NCBI GenBank assembly: GCA_019056435.1
Contig: CP077641.1
Coordinates: forward strand, 3,720,001-3,784,000
DNA: 64,000 nt
Direction: 5' to 3'
Source of the DNA: Stutzerimonas stutzeri
Lineage (GTDB): Bacteria > Pseudomonadota > Gammaproteobacteria > Pseudomonadales > Pseudomonadaceae
Shown here: positions 1-8,151 of the stretch, piece by piece
Layout of the letters: the number at the start of each line of letters is the position of its first letter
Numbering within the stretch: position 1 is the first letter of the stretch
Notes under the pieces: model-generated
The model's input: the letters and a program-made list of their open reading frames with translations, nothing else
Told to the model about the DNA's origin: nothing
Databases searched by the model: none
Made by a program: the position numbers and the translations under genes

Positions 1-379
1 GAAGCTGCGCGCGGCCGGCTCCGGGATTCCGGCGTTCTACACCCGCACCGGCTACGGCACGCTGATCGCCGAGGGTAAGGAAACCCGCCAGTTCAATGGC
101 GAGTGGTACGTGATGGAAGAGTCGCTGCCAGCCGATGTCTCGCTGGTCAAGGCGTTCAAGGCGGACAACGCCGGCAACCTGGTCTTCAACAAGACGGCAC
201 GCAACTTCAACCCGCTCGCCGCCATGGCTGGCAAGGTCTGCGTCGTGGAAGTCGATCATCTCGTGGAAACCGGTGAGCTGGACCCGGACCAGATTCACCT
301 GCCCGGCATCTACGTGCAGCGCATCATCCACAACCCTGACGCCGAAAAGCGCATCGAAAAACGCACGGTGAGGAGCTGA
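1..379 (+). CDS. CoA-transferase subunit A, 3'-terminal part (acetoacetate / 3-oxoacid type)
   Basis: The reading frame is open to the left window edge (codons in phase with position 2) and stops with TGA at 377-379, so only about the last 125 residues are present. The visible stretch [20 protein letters not shown] and the later [17 protein letters not shown] match, almost residue by residue, the complete subunit A encoded at 45042-45740 in this window. The family moves CoA from succinyl-CoA or acetyl-CoA to a 3-oxoacid such as acetoacetate. The gene is followed after 2 bp by subunit B, so the two are translationally coupled. The LiuR-like regulator downstream suggests the unseen upstream genes may be a leucine/isovalerate (liu) degradation operon, whose end product acetoacetate this enzyme would activate; that is inference. 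Confidence 0.9.
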   Translation, partial: KLRAAGSGIPAFYTRTGYGTLIAEGKETRQFNGEWYVMEESLPADVSLVKAFKADNAGNLVFNKTARNFNPLAAMAGKVCVVEVDHLVETGELDPDQIHLPGIYVQRIIHNPDAEKRIEKRTVRS

Positions 380-381
380 TC

Positions 382-1008
382 ATGGCCTGGACACGCGAAC
401 AGATGGCGCAACGCGCCGCGCAGGAGTTACAGGACGGCTTCTACGTCAATCTGGGTATCGGCCTGCCGACACTCGTCGCCAACTACATTCCCGAGGGGAT
501 GGACGTCTGGCTGCAGAGCGAGAACGGCCTGCTCGGCATCGGCCCCTTTCCCACGGAAGACGAGATCGACCCGGATCTGATCAACGCCGGCAAGCAGACC
601 GTCACCGCCCTGCCCGGCAGCGTCTTCTTCGACAACGCCATGAGCTTCGGCATGATCCGCGGTGGCCATATCAACCTAGCGATTCTCGGCGCCATGCAGG
701 TGTCCGAAAAGGGTGACCTGGCGAACTGGATGATCCCCGGCAAGATGGTCAAGGGGATGGGCGGTGCGATGGACCTGGTCGCAGGCGTCAAGCGCGTCGT
801 GGTGCTGATGGAGCACACCGCCAAGGGCGCACACAAGATCATTCCGCACTGCGACCTGCCACTGACCGGCGTCGGCGTCGTGGACCGCATCATCACTGAC
901 CTCGGCGTACTGGACGTGACCGAGCAGGGCCTCAAGCTGGTGGAGCTGGCCGACGGTGTGAGTTTCGAGGCGATGCAGCGGGCCACCGGCTGCACCATCC
1001 ACCGCTGA
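382..1008 (+). CDS. CoA-transferase subunit B (acetoacetate / 3-oxoacid type)
   Basis: A 208-residue protein, the usual length for a beta subunit. It carries the SENGLLG motif, whose Glu47 is the residue that forms the glutamyl-CoA thioester in this family, and the GGAMDLVAG motif. It begins 2 bp after subunit A with an AGGAG ribosome site in the end of that gene. It is a close paralogue of the subunit B at 45765-46421, but the C-termini differ (this one ends after GCTIHR and is 10 residues shorter). Substrate is inferred, from the neighbouring LiuR-type regulator and 3-hydroxybutyrate dehydrogenase, to be acetoacetate. Confidence 0.92.
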   Translation: MAWTREQMAQRAAQELQDGFYVNLGIGLPTLVANYIPEGMDVWLQSENGLLGIGPFPTEDEIDPDLINAGKQTVTALPGSVFFDNAMSFGMIRGGHINLAILGAMQVSEKGDLANWMIPGKMVKGMGGAMDLVAGVKRVVVLMEHTAKGAHKIIPHCDLPLTGVGVVDRIITDLGVLDVTEQGLKLVELADGVSFEAMQRATGCTIHR

Positions 1009-1149
1009 GCGAACGCGCACCTCTGTGACATGGCCCGACGCCACTGTGCATCGGGCCAGTGCAGCGTGTAGCCTTGGCCCGTTTCAAACGCAAGCACGCA
1101 CCCGGCTCGACGCGAGCCGCGGGTGGACAGGCAGGACTGGATACCTTTC

Positions 1150-1545
1150 ATGGCAAAGCAGACGTACAGCATTTCCGATTTGGCCAACGAGCTCGACATC
1201 ACCACCCGCGCCATCCGCTTCTACGAAGAACAAGGCATGCTCTCACCGACCCGCCGCGGCCAGGAGCGCATCTACAGCCCGAAAGACCGCGTCGCCCTCA
1301 AGCTCATCCTGCGCGGCAAGCGCATCGGCTTTTCGCTGGCCGAATGCAAGACCCTGATCGAGCTGTACGACCCCAAGGCCGGCAACCAGAAACAGCTGAA
1401 CATCATGCTCGGCATGATCGCCGAACGCCGCCAGCAGCTCGAACAGCAACTGCTGGACATCCAACAGATGCAGCTGGAGCTGGACACCGCCGAAGAGCGC
1501 TGCATGAACGCGCTGAAGAACACGCTGGGCAAGGAAGCGAGCTGA
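1150..1545 (+). CDS. liuR: MerR-family regulator, LiuR-like
   Basis: A 131-residue protein with an N-terminal MerR winged helix-turn-helix (YSISDLANELDITTRAIRFY, residues 5-24) and a coiled-coil dimerisation helix (about residues 80-120, rich in Gln/Leu: RRQQLEQQLLDIQQMQLEL). The conserved segment RRGQERIYSPKDRVALKLIL is characteristic, from memory, of the LiuR regulators of leucine and acyclic-isoprenoid catabolism in pseudomonads. An upstream ATG in frame at 1123 (MDRQDWIPF) was rejected because family members begin at about this Met. It lacks the cysteine pattern of metal-sensing MerR proteins, which fits an acyl-CoA or organic ligand. It lies 141 bp behind the CoA-transferase and about 300 bp before the sigma-54 promoter of the TRAP operon. 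Confidence 0.8.
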   Translation: MAKQTYSISDLANELDITTRAIRFYEEQGMLSPTRRGQERIYSPKDRVALKLILRGKRIGFSLAECKTLIELYDPKAGNQKQLNIMLGMIAERRQQLEQQLLDIQQMQLELDTAEERCMNALKNTLGKEAS

Positions 1546-1707
1546 CGGCTACGCCTGGCTTGCGCCGCTTGGTGCGGCGTATCGATCCGCTCGAACGGCT
1601 GCCAATGATATCGGCAGCCCGCCGCGCAGGCCGCGCTGGAGCCCCGCCGCCGAAACGCCCGCCGAAGCCTTTGCCAGACCGCCACGCGATAGTGAACCAG
1701 AGCGAAG

Positions 1708-1786
1708 CGTCCAGCCGAGCGGACACCCGTCCATATATCTGGACATCCGTCTTCACCAATCGAACCGATGTCCAACCCGTTGGACA
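1708..1786 (+). promoter_or_regulatory. Three GTCC-N8-GGAC dyads: probable enhancer (UAS) of the TRAP operon
   Basis: Three copies of GTCC-N8-GGAC are centred at 1716.5, 1736.5 and 1777.5. The third extends to the near-perfect palindrome TGTCCAACCCGTTGGACA (1769-1786). Centre spacings of 20 and 41 bp are about two and four helical turns, placing all three on one DNA face. They lie 70-140 bp upstream of a -24/-12 promoter, the usual place for a sigma-54 activator. The same dyad recurs upstream of bdhA and of the tannase-family gene. The likely ligand is the enhancer-binding protein at 5252-6751; that link is inference. Confidence 0.65.
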
Positions 1787-1849
1787 CCCCCGCTCCCCTT
1801 TTCCCGCTTAACCGCTCTGCGACGCGGCGTTCCGCGCTTTTGGAGTGCC

Positions 1850-1866
1850 AGGCACAGAACCTGCTA
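1850..1866 (+). promoter_or_regulatory. Sigma-54 (-24/-12) promoter of the TRAP operon
   Basis: The sequence AGGCAC-AGAAC-CTGCT has the invariant GG at 1851-1852 and GC at 1863-1864, exactly 12 bp apart, close to the consensus TGGCAC-N5-TTGCW. It points to transcription starting near 1876, about 105 bp before the dctP start codon. Confidence 0.65.
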
Positions 1867-1956
1867 TGGGAACGATGCGTCAAGCCAGAACACCTGGCGG
1901 AGCGAGCGGCTGCGACCCTCGTTCCGCCCACCGGCCCAGGTCGGGTACCGGTCCAA

Positions 1957-1974
1957 AACAACAAGAAAGAAGGA
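1957..1974 (+). promoter_or_regulatory. A-rich Crc/Hfq-type (CA) motif overlapping the RBS of dctP
   Basis: AACAACAAGAAAGAAGGA combines the AAnAAnAA pattern bound by Hfq/Crc in pseudomonads with the Shine-Dalgarno AAGGA, 8 bp before the ATG at 1982. The arrangement suggests catabolite repression of translation. Near-identical leaders precede the genes at 37852 and 45042. Confidence 0.6.
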
Positions 1975-1981
1975 AACTCCG

Positions 1982-3067
1982 ATGTCGATCACCCGAAAGC
2001 TAACCCGTCTCGCCTGCGCCGTCGGCGCCACCACCCTGCTCAGTGCGAGCCTGGTCAGCGGCAGCGCTGTCGCGGCGGAAAAGATCCGCTGGCAGGTTCC
2101 GCTGGCCTTCCCTTCGCACCTGGTCGGCCTGACCACGCCGATCAAGCACCTGTCTGAATCGCTCAAGGCCATCTCCGACGGCGATATCCAGCTGCGGTAC
2201 TACGAGCCGGGCGAACTGGTGCCGCCGTTCGAGATCATGGATGCCGTCAGCAACGGCAAGTACCCCGCCGGCTACACCTGGATCGGCTACGACCAGGGCA
2301 CCATTGCCGCCCTGCCGCTGTATTCCGGCGCGCCGTTCAACATGGAACCCCCGGCGTACCTGGCCTGGTACTACGAGGGTGACGGCAAGAAGCTGCTCGA
2401 GGAAATCTACGCCCAGCGCAACATCCACCCGATGCTGTGCAGCATCATTGGCCCGGAGGGTGCGGGCTGGTTCGCCAAACCGATCGAGAAACTGGAAGAC
2501 ATCGACGGCCTGCGCATCCGCTTCGCCGGCATCGGCGGCAAGGTGCTGGAAAAACTCGGCGCCTCGGTGACCATGGTCCCGGGTGGCGAGATCTACCAGG
2601 CCCTGGAGCGCAAGACCATCGACGCCACCGAGTTCTCGCAGCCGGCGGTGGACAAGATGCTGGGCCTGGACCAGATCATCAAGAACTACATCATGCCCGG
2701 CTGGCACCAGACCCTTACCACCTCGCACCTGCTGGTCAACAAGGATGTCTGGGACAAGCTCGAGCCGCAGAGCCGCGCGCTGATCGAGATGGGTTGCGAA
2801 TCCGCCACACTCAAGGGCTTCGCCGAAAGCGAGTGGGCCCAGCCGACCGCGCTGCGCGACTACGAGAAGCAGGGCGTGAAGGCACAGGTGCTGCCTGAAG
2901 AGGTTCTGCGCGAGCTGGAACGCGTGACGAACGAAGTGCTGGACGAAATCGCCGCCGGCGACGAGATGTTCAACCGCGTGCTCACCAGCCAGCGCGAGTT
3001 CATGAAGCATCACTCGATCTGGCACAGCAAAGGCTACCTGCCGCGCACCTACTACCAGTACGACTGA
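1982..3067 (+). CDS. TRAP transporter solute-binding protein (DctP family, TakP-like)
   Basis: A 361-residue periplasmic binding protein. Residues 1-32 form a signal peptide (KLTRLACAVGATTLLSASL, cleavage after AVAA). The conserved family segment LRIRF contains Arg180, the residue that holds the ligand carboxylate in TRAP binding proteins. The protein is longer than C4-dicarboxylate DctP (about 330) and has the YTWIGYDQGTIAALPLYSG stretch of the keto/hydroxy-acid (TakP) branch, so a monocarboxylic 2-oxo or hydroxy acid is the best guess; 3-hydroxybutyrate is proposed here from context only. It is first in a three-gene operon with its membrane subunits, driven by a sigma-54 promoter with a CA-motif leader. 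Confidence 0.88.
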   Translation: MSITRKLTRLACAVGATTLLSASLVSGSAVAAEKIRWQVPLAFPSHLVGLTTPIKHLSESLKAISDGDIQLRYYEPGELVPPFEIMDAVSNGKYPAGYTWIGYDQGTIAALPLYSGAPFNMEPPAYLAWYYEGDGKKLLEEIYAQRNIHPMLCSIIGPEGAGWFAKPIEKLEDIDGLRIRFAGIGGKVLEKLGASVTMVPGGEIYQALERKTIDATEFSQPAVDKMLGLDQIIKNYIMPGWHQTLTTSHLLVNKDVWDKLEPQSRALIEMGCESATLKGFAESEWAQPTALRDYEKQGVKAQVLPEEVLRELERVTNEVLDEIAAGDEMFNRVLTSQREFMKHHSIWHSKGYLPRTYYQYD

Positions 3068-3079
3068 AACGCTGCCGCG

Positions 3080-3100
3080 GGCGCGCCAACGAGGCGCGCC
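3080..3100 (+). other. Hairpin between dctP and dctQ of the first TRAP operon
   Basis: GGCGCGCC-AACGA-GGCGCGCC is a perfect 8-bp stem with a 5-nt loop and no T-run, placed directly after the binding-protein gene. Such stems usually protect the upstream message or damp downstream transcription, giving an excess of binding protein over membrane subunits. Confidence 0.55.
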
Positions 3101-3136
3101 TGCCTTCCTATTTCGTCCGGACTGTCGAGGTGAGTC

Positions 3137-3760
3137 GTGTCCGTTGCTCCTGTCTCCGATACCCCCGGCAGCGCCGTGCCCGGCGATCCGCTGCCGCATA
3201 ACCGACTGTCCCGATGGCTCGATCGGGCGCTCGTCGCGGTTGGCGAAGCCAGCGCCTGGATCTGGTTGCTGGTCTTGGCCGTGGTGTTGACCAACGTGTT
3301 CAGCCGCTTCGTCCTGGCGCGCGGCTCGATTGCGCTGGAAGAACTTTCCTGGCATCTGTTCGGCGCCGTGTTGATGCTCTCGCTCGCCTACGCGGTCGTG
3401 CGCGACGACCATGTCCGCGTGGACGTGCTGCGTGAAAAATTCAGCCTGCGCAGTCAGGCCATCATCGAGTTGCTGGCAATCCTGTTCCTGGCATTGCCGA
3501 TCGTGGTGCTGATGGTCGACGCGCTGCTGCCCTTCGCCTACCAGTCGTATCTGCACAACGAGCGTTCGCAGGCACCCAGCGGCCTGCCGCACCGTTTCAT
3601 CTTCAAGAGCGTGCTGCCGATCGGCCTGGCGCTGGTCGCCCTGGCGCTGCTCTCGCGCGCCACCCGTTGCAGCACGCTGCTGTTCAATTTCCCACGGGCG
3701 CTTGTCGCTCCCGGGCATGACCGCGACCGCGGCGTGCACGGCCCTGACGGAGCCGCCTAG
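3137..3760 (+). CDS. TRAP transporter small membrane subunit (DctQ family)
   Basis: A 207-residue protein starting at GTG 3137, preceded by GAGGTGA. It has four hydrophobic segments (roughly residues 35-57, 67-90, 108-130 and 150-172) and the DctQ signature around FSRFVLARGSIALEELSWHLF. It pairs with the large subunit that starts 4 bp after its stop codon. The tail after the last helix (about 30 residues, with GHDRDRGVHGPDGAA) is longer and more polar than usual. Confidence 0.88.
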   Translation: MSVAPVSDTPGSAVPGDPLPHNRLSRWLDRALVAVGEASAWIWLLVLAVVLTNVFSRFVLARGSIALEELSWHLFGAVLMLSLAYAVVRDDHVRVDVLREKFSLRSQAIIELLAILFLALPIVVLMVDALLPFAYQSYLHNERSQAPSGLPHRFIFKSVLPIGLALVALALLSRATRCSTLLFNFPRALVAPGHDRDRGVHGPDGAA

Positions 3761-3763
3761 ATC

Positions 3764-5131
3764 ATGGGTCTGGAAGAACTACTCGTCATCAGCATGTTCG
3801 CCACCTTCATGGCGCTGTTGCTGCTCGGCTTCCCGGTCGCCTGGTCGTTGGCTGGCATCGGGCTGCTGTTCGCCGTGCTCGGTCACGTGCTGGTCGAACA
3901 CTTCGACGCCGATCTCTGGTTCACCTGGGACGGCACCATCGGTGTGCTCGATGCGCGCATCTACGGCATCGTTGCCAACGAACTGATGGTCGCCCTGCCC
4001 CTGTTCATCTTCATGGGCATCATGCTCGACCGCTCCGGCATCGCCGAGCGGCTGATGCACAGCCTGGTCCGCGTGCTCGGCCCGCTGCGCGGCGGCTACG
4101 CGGTGACCGTCGTGCTGGTCGGCATCCTGCTCGCCGCCTCGACCGGCATCGTCGGCGCCTCGGTGGCACTGCTCGGCATGCTGTCCATCGGGCCGATGCT
4201 GCAGGCCAAGTACAACAAGAGCCTGGCCGTCGGCACCGCCTGTTCGGTCGGCACCCTGGGCATCCTCATCCCACCCAGCATCATGCTGGTGTTGATGGCT
4301 GACCGCCTCGGCACGTCGGAAGCCTCGGTGGGCAAGCTGTTCATGGGCGCGTTGGTGCCGGGCATGCTGCTGGCGCTGATGTACATCCTCTACATCGTCG
4401 TGGTGGCCTGGCTGAAGAAGGATTTCGCGCCTGCGCCGGCCAATCGGCAGAAGCTCGATGCCAAGGCACTGATCGACGTCTTCTGGGCCGTGGTGCCGCC
4501 CTTCGTGCTGATCCTCGCGGTGCTGGGCTCGATCTTCTTCGGCATTGCGACCACCACCGAGGCTTCAGCGGTCGGCGCCTTCGGTGCGGTGCTGATGGCC
4601 GCCTTCAGCCGCAAGCTGAACATGGCGGTGCTGAAGGATGCGCTCTACCAGACCAGCCGTACCGCGGCCTTCATCTTCGGCATCTTCATCGGCGCGACAG
4701 TATTCGCCGCGGTGTTGCGTGGCTTGGGCGGTGATGACGTGATCCGCGCCGCGCTCACCGGCCTGCCGTTCGGCCAGACCGGCGTGCTGCTGACCGTTCT
4801 GCTGATCACCTTCCTGCTGGGCTTTTTCCTCGACTGGGTGGAGATCACGCTGATCATCCTGCCGCTGGTGGCCCCGGTGCTGTTCTCCATGGGCGTCGAC
4901 CCGCTGTGGTTCGCGATTCTCTTCGCGCTCTGCCTGCAGACGTCCTTCCTCACCCCGCCAGTGGGCTTCGCGCTCTTCTACATCAAGGGCGTCTGCCCAC
5001 CGGAGGTGACGACGCGGGACGTTTACCTGGGTGTGCTGCCGTACATCCTCATCCAGTTGCTGGGCCTGGCCCTGGTGTTCTTCTTCGCACCCTTGGCGAC
5101 ATGGCTACCTAACGAGGTCTATGCCCAATAG
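3764..5131 (+). CDS. TRAP transporter large permease (DctM family)
   Basis: A 455-residue protein with 11-12 hydrophobic helices, the normal size of DctM subunits, which carry the Na+-coupled transport path. The GILIPPSIMLVLMADRLGTS and FLTPPVGFALFYIKGV segments are the two repeats typical of the ion-transporter fold. It is the last gene of the operon; a strong GC hairpin follows at 5136. The substrate follows from the binding protein and is not known. Confidence 0.92.
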   Translation: MGLEELLVISMFATFMALLLLGFPVAWSLAGIGLLFAVLGHVLVEHFDADLWFTWDGTIGVLDARIYGIVANELMVALPLFIFMGIMLDRSGIAERLMHSLVRVLGPLRGGYAVTVVLVGILLAASTGIVGASVALLGMLSIGPMLQAKYNKSLAVGTACSVGTLGILIPPSIMLVLMADRLGTSEASVGKLFMGALVPGMLLALMYILYIVVVAWLKKDFAPAPANRQKLDAKALIDVFWAVVPPFVLILAVLGSIFFGIATTTEASAVGAFGAVLMAAFSRKLNMAVLKDALYQTSRTAAFIFGIFIGATVFAAVLRGLGGDDVIRAALTGLPFGQTGVLLTVLLITFLLGFFLDWVEITLIILPLVAPVLFSMGVDPLWFAILFALCLQTSFLTPPVGFALFYIKGVCPPEVTTRDVYLGVLPYILIQLLGLALVFFFAPLATWLPNEVYAQ

Positions 5132-5135
5132 GAAC

Positions 5136-5162
5136 GCCCGGCGCAGCACTGTTGCGCCGGGC
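5136..5162 (+). terminator. Hairpin terminator after the TRAP operon
   Basis: GCCCGGCGCA and TGCGCCGGGC form a perfect 10-bp stem with a 7-nt loop, 5 bp after the dctM stop codon. There is no clear T-run, so it may act with Rho or as a 3' end stabiliser. Confidence 0.6.
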
Positions 5163-5251
5163 ACGCCACAGGCCTAGCGTTCGCCGGCTGCCTTGCCCCT
5201 CGCCGCCGGCGCCTCCCATAATCGGCCGACCGCAACCGGACAGTTCCGCTC

Positions 5252-6751
5252 ATGGCAATCGCACGCAACGACCTCGACCACAACGGCCTGATCATCGGCG
5301 TCTCGCCCGAACGCTTTCGCGCCGTGGCCATGCCGCTCCTGTTCGATCACCTCAATGCTCAGTGCGAAGGCACCATTGCGGTGAACCGGCAGGCGCGCAT
5401 CGTCTGGATCAACGACAAATACGCCGAGAAGATCGGCATCAGCGATCCGCGCAGCGTGCTTGGCAAAGAAGTCGAGGAGGTGCTGCCGGCGAGCCGCCTG
5501 CGCGAGGTGGTCGAGAGCGGTTTGCCGAGCATGCTCGACCTGATGGCCTTTGGTGATGAGCACTTTGTGGTCACGCGCATTCCGCTGCGCGACGAGGACG
5601 GCACCCTGGTCGGCGCGCTGGGCTTCGTGCTGTTCGACCGTGCCAAGCACCTCAAGCCGCTGATGGCCAAGTTCAACGTCCTGCAGACCCAACTGGTCGC
5701 CACCCAGAACGAACTGGCCAAGGCGCGCCGTGCGCGCTACACCATCGCCGGTTTCATCGGCACCAGCCCTGCCGCCAGCGAAGTGAAGCGCCAGGCCCGA
5801 CGCGCCGCGCAGCTCGATGCCACGGTGCTGATTCGCGGTGAGACCGGCACCGGCAAGGAGTTGCTCGCGCAGGGCATCCACAACCTGTCGCCGCGCGCCA
5901 ACGGGCCTTTCGTGGCGGTGAATGTCGCCGCGATCCCGGAGACGCTGGTCGAGGCCGAACTATTCGGCACCGCGCCCGGCGCCTTCACCGGTGCGGACCG
6001 CAAGGCGCGCATCGGCAAGTTCGAAGTCGCCAATGGCGGCACCCTGTTTCTCGACGAAATCGGCGACCTGCCCCTCGCCTTGCAGGCGAAGCTGTTGCGC
6101 GTGCTGCAGGAGCAGGAGATCGAGCCGCTCGGGTCCAACCTGGTCAAGCCGCTCAACGTGCGCGTCATCGCCGCGACGCACATCGACCTCGAAGCCAAGG
6201 TAGCCGCCGGCGAATTCCGTGACGACCTCTACTACCGCCTCAATGTGCTGGCGTTGAACGTGCCGCCACTGCGCGAACGCGCCAGCGATATTCCCTCGGT
6301 CATCGAACACCTGCTCGACGACATCGCCAATCGCTCGGGCCAGGCGCCCATGGAGCTGACGGCCGATGCCATCGCCCTGCTCTGCAACCAACCCTGGCGC
6401 GGCAATGTCCGCGAGCTGGGCAATCTTCTCGAGCGCGCCCAGCTGAGCACTGAAGGCGCGCCGTTGGAAGCGAGGCATTTCCGTCCGCTCTTGGCCGATC
6501 AGAGTCAAAAGGCCGCGCCACCGGCACCGGCGCTCATCGAAGTCGCCGCCCGCACCGACACCGCCGTTCCAGAGGAAGAACCGGCCCCGCTGCAGCGCCT
6601 CGCCGAAAGCATCGCCCTGGCCGAACGCCGCGCCCTGCAAAGCGCGCTGCTCGCTTGCAAGGGCAACCGCCGCCGCGCGGCCATCGAACTCGGCATTTCA
6701 CGCGCAAGCCTGTATTCGAAGCTGCAGCTGCACGGCTTGAGCGAACGCTGA
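5252..6751 (+). CDS. Sigma-54 enhancer-binding protein with PAS domain (HbcR-like candidate)
   Basis: A 499-residue activator: an N-terminal PAS-like sensor (about 30-150), a central AAA+ domain (about 170-405) and a C-terminal Fis-type helix-turn-helix (about 455-495, RRAAIELGISRASLYSKL). The Walker A motif GETGTGKE is at residues 196-203, and the sigma-54 contact loop GAFTGA is intact at 243-248, so it should be a working bacterial enhancer-binding protein. It stands alone, without a receiver domain or adjacent kinase, so it probably senses a small molecule. Between the TRAP operon and 3-hydroxybutyrate dehydrogenase, both with -24/-12 promoters and TGTCC-N8-GGACA dyads, it is the obvious candidate activator. 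P. aeruginosa has a similar pairing (HbcR with bdhA); whether this is its orthologue cannot be decided by eye. Confidence 0.88.
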   Translation: MAIARNDLDHNGLIIGVSPERFRAVAMPLLFDHLNAQCEGTIAVNRQARIVWINDKYAEKIGISDPRSVLGKEVEEVLPASRLREVVESGLPSMLDLMAFGDEHFVVTRIPLRDEDGTLVGALGFVLFDRAKHLKPLMAKFNVLQTQLVATQNELAKARRARYTIAGFIGTSPAASEVKRQARRAAQLDATVLIRGETGTGKELLAQGIHNLSPRANGPFVAVNVAAIPETLVEAELFGTAPGAFTGADRKARIGKFEVANGGTLFLDEIGDLPLALQAKLLRVLQEQEIEPLGSNLVKPLNVRVIAATHIDLEAKVAAGEFRDDLYYRLNVLALNVPPLRERASDIPSVIEHLLDDIANRSGQAPMELTADAIALLCNQPWRGNVRELGNLLERAQLSTEGAPLEARHFRPLLADQSQKAAPPAPALIEVAARTDTAVPEEEPAPLQRLAESIALAERRALQSALLACKGNRRRAAIELGISRASLYSKLQLHGLSER

Positions 6752-6838
6752 GCTATCACAGGCGTTTCTTGAGGCGGGCATCCCGGCGGCGCGTTGTGGT
6801 AAACACCAGGCGTGTCTATGGTGATGGGCACCTGCCTT

Positions 6839-6861
6839 CGTCGAGCCTCCACGGCTCGACG
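6839..6861 (+). other. Hairpin between the activator gene and chorismate mutase
   Basis: CGTCGAGCC-TCCAC-GGCTCGACG is a perfect 9-bp stem ending 18 bp before the ATG at 6880. It may terminate the activator gene or control the chorismate mutase leader. Confidence 0.45.
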
Positions 6862-6879
6862 GCCAAAACGGAGTCCATC

Positions 6880-7182
6880 ATGCATCAAGCCGCCAGTTGC
6901 ACCTCGCTCGACGAAGTCCGCCAGAACATCGACCGTATCGACGAAGCGCTGGTCGCGCTCATTGCCGAGCGCGGACGCTACGTGAAGCGCGCCGCGGCGT
7001 TCAAGAAAACCAGCGATGACGTAAGGGCGCCGCAGCGGGTCGAGCAAGTCATCGCCAAGGTTCGGGCCTCGGCGACAGCCCAGCAGGCGAACCCCGACAT
7101 CGCCGAACAGGTGTACCGCGCGATGATCGCGGGCTTCGTCGAAGCCGAGTTGGCCGAGCACGCCGCGTTGCGCGCGAACTAG
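6880..7182 (+). CDS. AroQ-type chorismate mutase (possibly isochorismate pyruvate-lyase-like)
   Basis: A 100-residue all-helical protein with the AroQ pattern: VRQNIDRIDEALVALIAERGRYVKRAAAFK carries the helix-1 Arg and the ERxxYVxxAAxxK active-site stretch, followed by RAPQRVEQVI and a C-terminal helix. Chorismate mutase turns chorismate into prephenate. Small single-domain proteins of this type in pseudomonads can also be PchB-like lyases, and the two cannot be told apart here. An in-frame upstream start at 6655 would overlap the end of the activator gene and was rejected. It has no signal peptide. No link with the neighbouring ketone-body genes is apparent. Confidence 0.8.
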   Translation: MHQAASCTSLDEVRQNIDRIDEALVALIAERGRYVKRAAAFKKTSDDVRAPQRVEQVIAKVRASATAQQANPDIAEQVYRAMIAGFVEAELAEHAALRAN

Positions 7183-7207
7183 CGCACGCCTCCTGAGCCG
7201 GATATCG

Positions 7208-7978
7208 CTACTGCGCCACCCAGCCTCCATCCATGTTCCAGGCGACACCGCGAACCTGCTTCGCGGCATCGCTGCACAGAAACAACGCAAGCTCGCCAAG
7301 TTGATCGGGCGTCACGAAGTCCAGGGAGGGCTGCTTTTCACTCAGCAGCTCCCGCGTGGCTCGCTGCACGTCGCCATGGGCCTTGGCGTTATTGTCGATC
7401 TGCTGCTGGACCAGCGGCGTCAGCACCCAGCCAGGACAGAGGGCATTGCAGGTAACGCCCGTAGTGGCCGTTTCCAACGCGACGCTCTTGGTCAGCCCGA
7501 GCAAGCCATGCTTGGCCGCGACATAGGCCGACTTGCCCGCCGAAGCCACCAGACCGTGGGCGGACGAGATATTGATGATCCGCCCCCAGTCGCGCTGGCG
7601 CATGCCCGGCAACGCCAGGCGAATGGTGTGAAAGGCCGACGACAGGTTGATGGCGATGATGCTGTTCCAGCGGTCCACCGGGAATTGTTCGATCGGCGCG
7701 ACATGCTGGATGCCGGCGTTGTTGACCAGCACGTCCACGCGGCCGAGGTCACGCTCGGCCTGTCGCATCATGTCGGCGATCTGCTCGGCGTCCGAGACGT
7801 CGGCTGGGTGATGCAGCACGCGCGTACCGAAGGCCGACACCTGGGCGATGGCGCCGTCCACCTCGCCGAAGCCATTGAGCATCACGTCGGCCCCCGCCTC
7901 GGCCAGCTTGCAGGCGATGCCCAGACCGATGCCGCTGGTGGAACCCGTCACCAGGGCAACCTTGCCCTTCAGACTCAT
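7208..7978 (-). CDS. bdhA: 3-hydroxybutyrate dehydrogenase
   Basis: A 256-residue short-chain dehydrogenase that oxidises D-3-hydroxybutyrate to acetoacetate with NAD+. Visible marks are the Rossmann motif TGSTSGIGLG (residues 11-20), NNAGIQHVAPIEQFP, the catalytic Ser in NISSAHG, YVAAKHG (Tyr-x3-Lys) and the family-specific CPGWVLTPLVQQQI. The start has a clear AGGAGG ribosome site. It faces the chorismate mutase gene with a 25-bp gap. Its own promoter region (8086-8332) holds a -24/-12 element, two upstream dyads and a CA motif, so it likely belongs to the same regulon as the TRAP transporter. Confidence 0.93.
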   Translation of the reverse strand: MSLKGKVALVTGSTSGIGLGIACKLAEAGADVMLNGFGEVDGAIAQVSAFGTRVLHHPADVSDAEQIADMMRQAERDLGRVDVLVNNAGIQHVAPIEQFPVDRWNSIIAINLSSAFHTIRLALPGMRQRDWGRIINISSAHGLVASAGKSAYVAAKHGLLGLTKSVALETATTGVTCNALCPGWVLTPLVQQQIDNNAKAHGDVQRATRELLSEKQPSLDFVTPDQLGELALFLCSDAAKQVRGVAWNMDGGWVAQ

Positions 7979-8085
7979 GACCGACCTCCTGCAGAACGCT
8001 CATGCAACAGGCATGGTCGAGAAGACGCGGACGATACGAGGCAGGCCGACGGGACGGCCGGGGGAGAATGGACTTCATGGGCGGT

Positions 8086-8097
8086 TTCCTTGTTGTT
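8086..8097 (-). promoter_or_regulatory. CA motif with RBS and a cryptic start in the bdhA leader
   Basis: On the minus strand AACAACAAGGAA leads to an ATG at 8078, about 100 bp before the true bdhA start. The frame that opens there (MKSILPRPSRRP...) runs out of phase over the bdhA start to 7749 and looks like no known protein. The leader resembles the ribosome sites of the other regulon members, as if it once served a gene now lost, or encodes a regulatory upstream frame. Confidence 0.45.
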
Positions 8098-8151
8098 CTA
8101 GTTGTCTCGCCCGGTCGATGAACCGGTCGAACAAGCCTGACCCTAGACCCG

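Noticed and set aside
2000..3739. 579-codon open frame antisense to the TRAP genes
   Set aside because: It lies opposite clearly coding dctP and dctQ, has low-complexity Gln/His/Arg-rich composition and no family motif. Such shadow frames are common in GC-rich DNA; others were rejected likewise at 22915-24537, 30466-32550, 39599-41815, 49327-51357, 51588-53450 and 55531-57138.
6655..6879. Longer start for chorismate mutase
   Set aside because: It would overlap the enhancer-binding protein gene and include a 9-bp hairpin; the family sequence starts at 6880.
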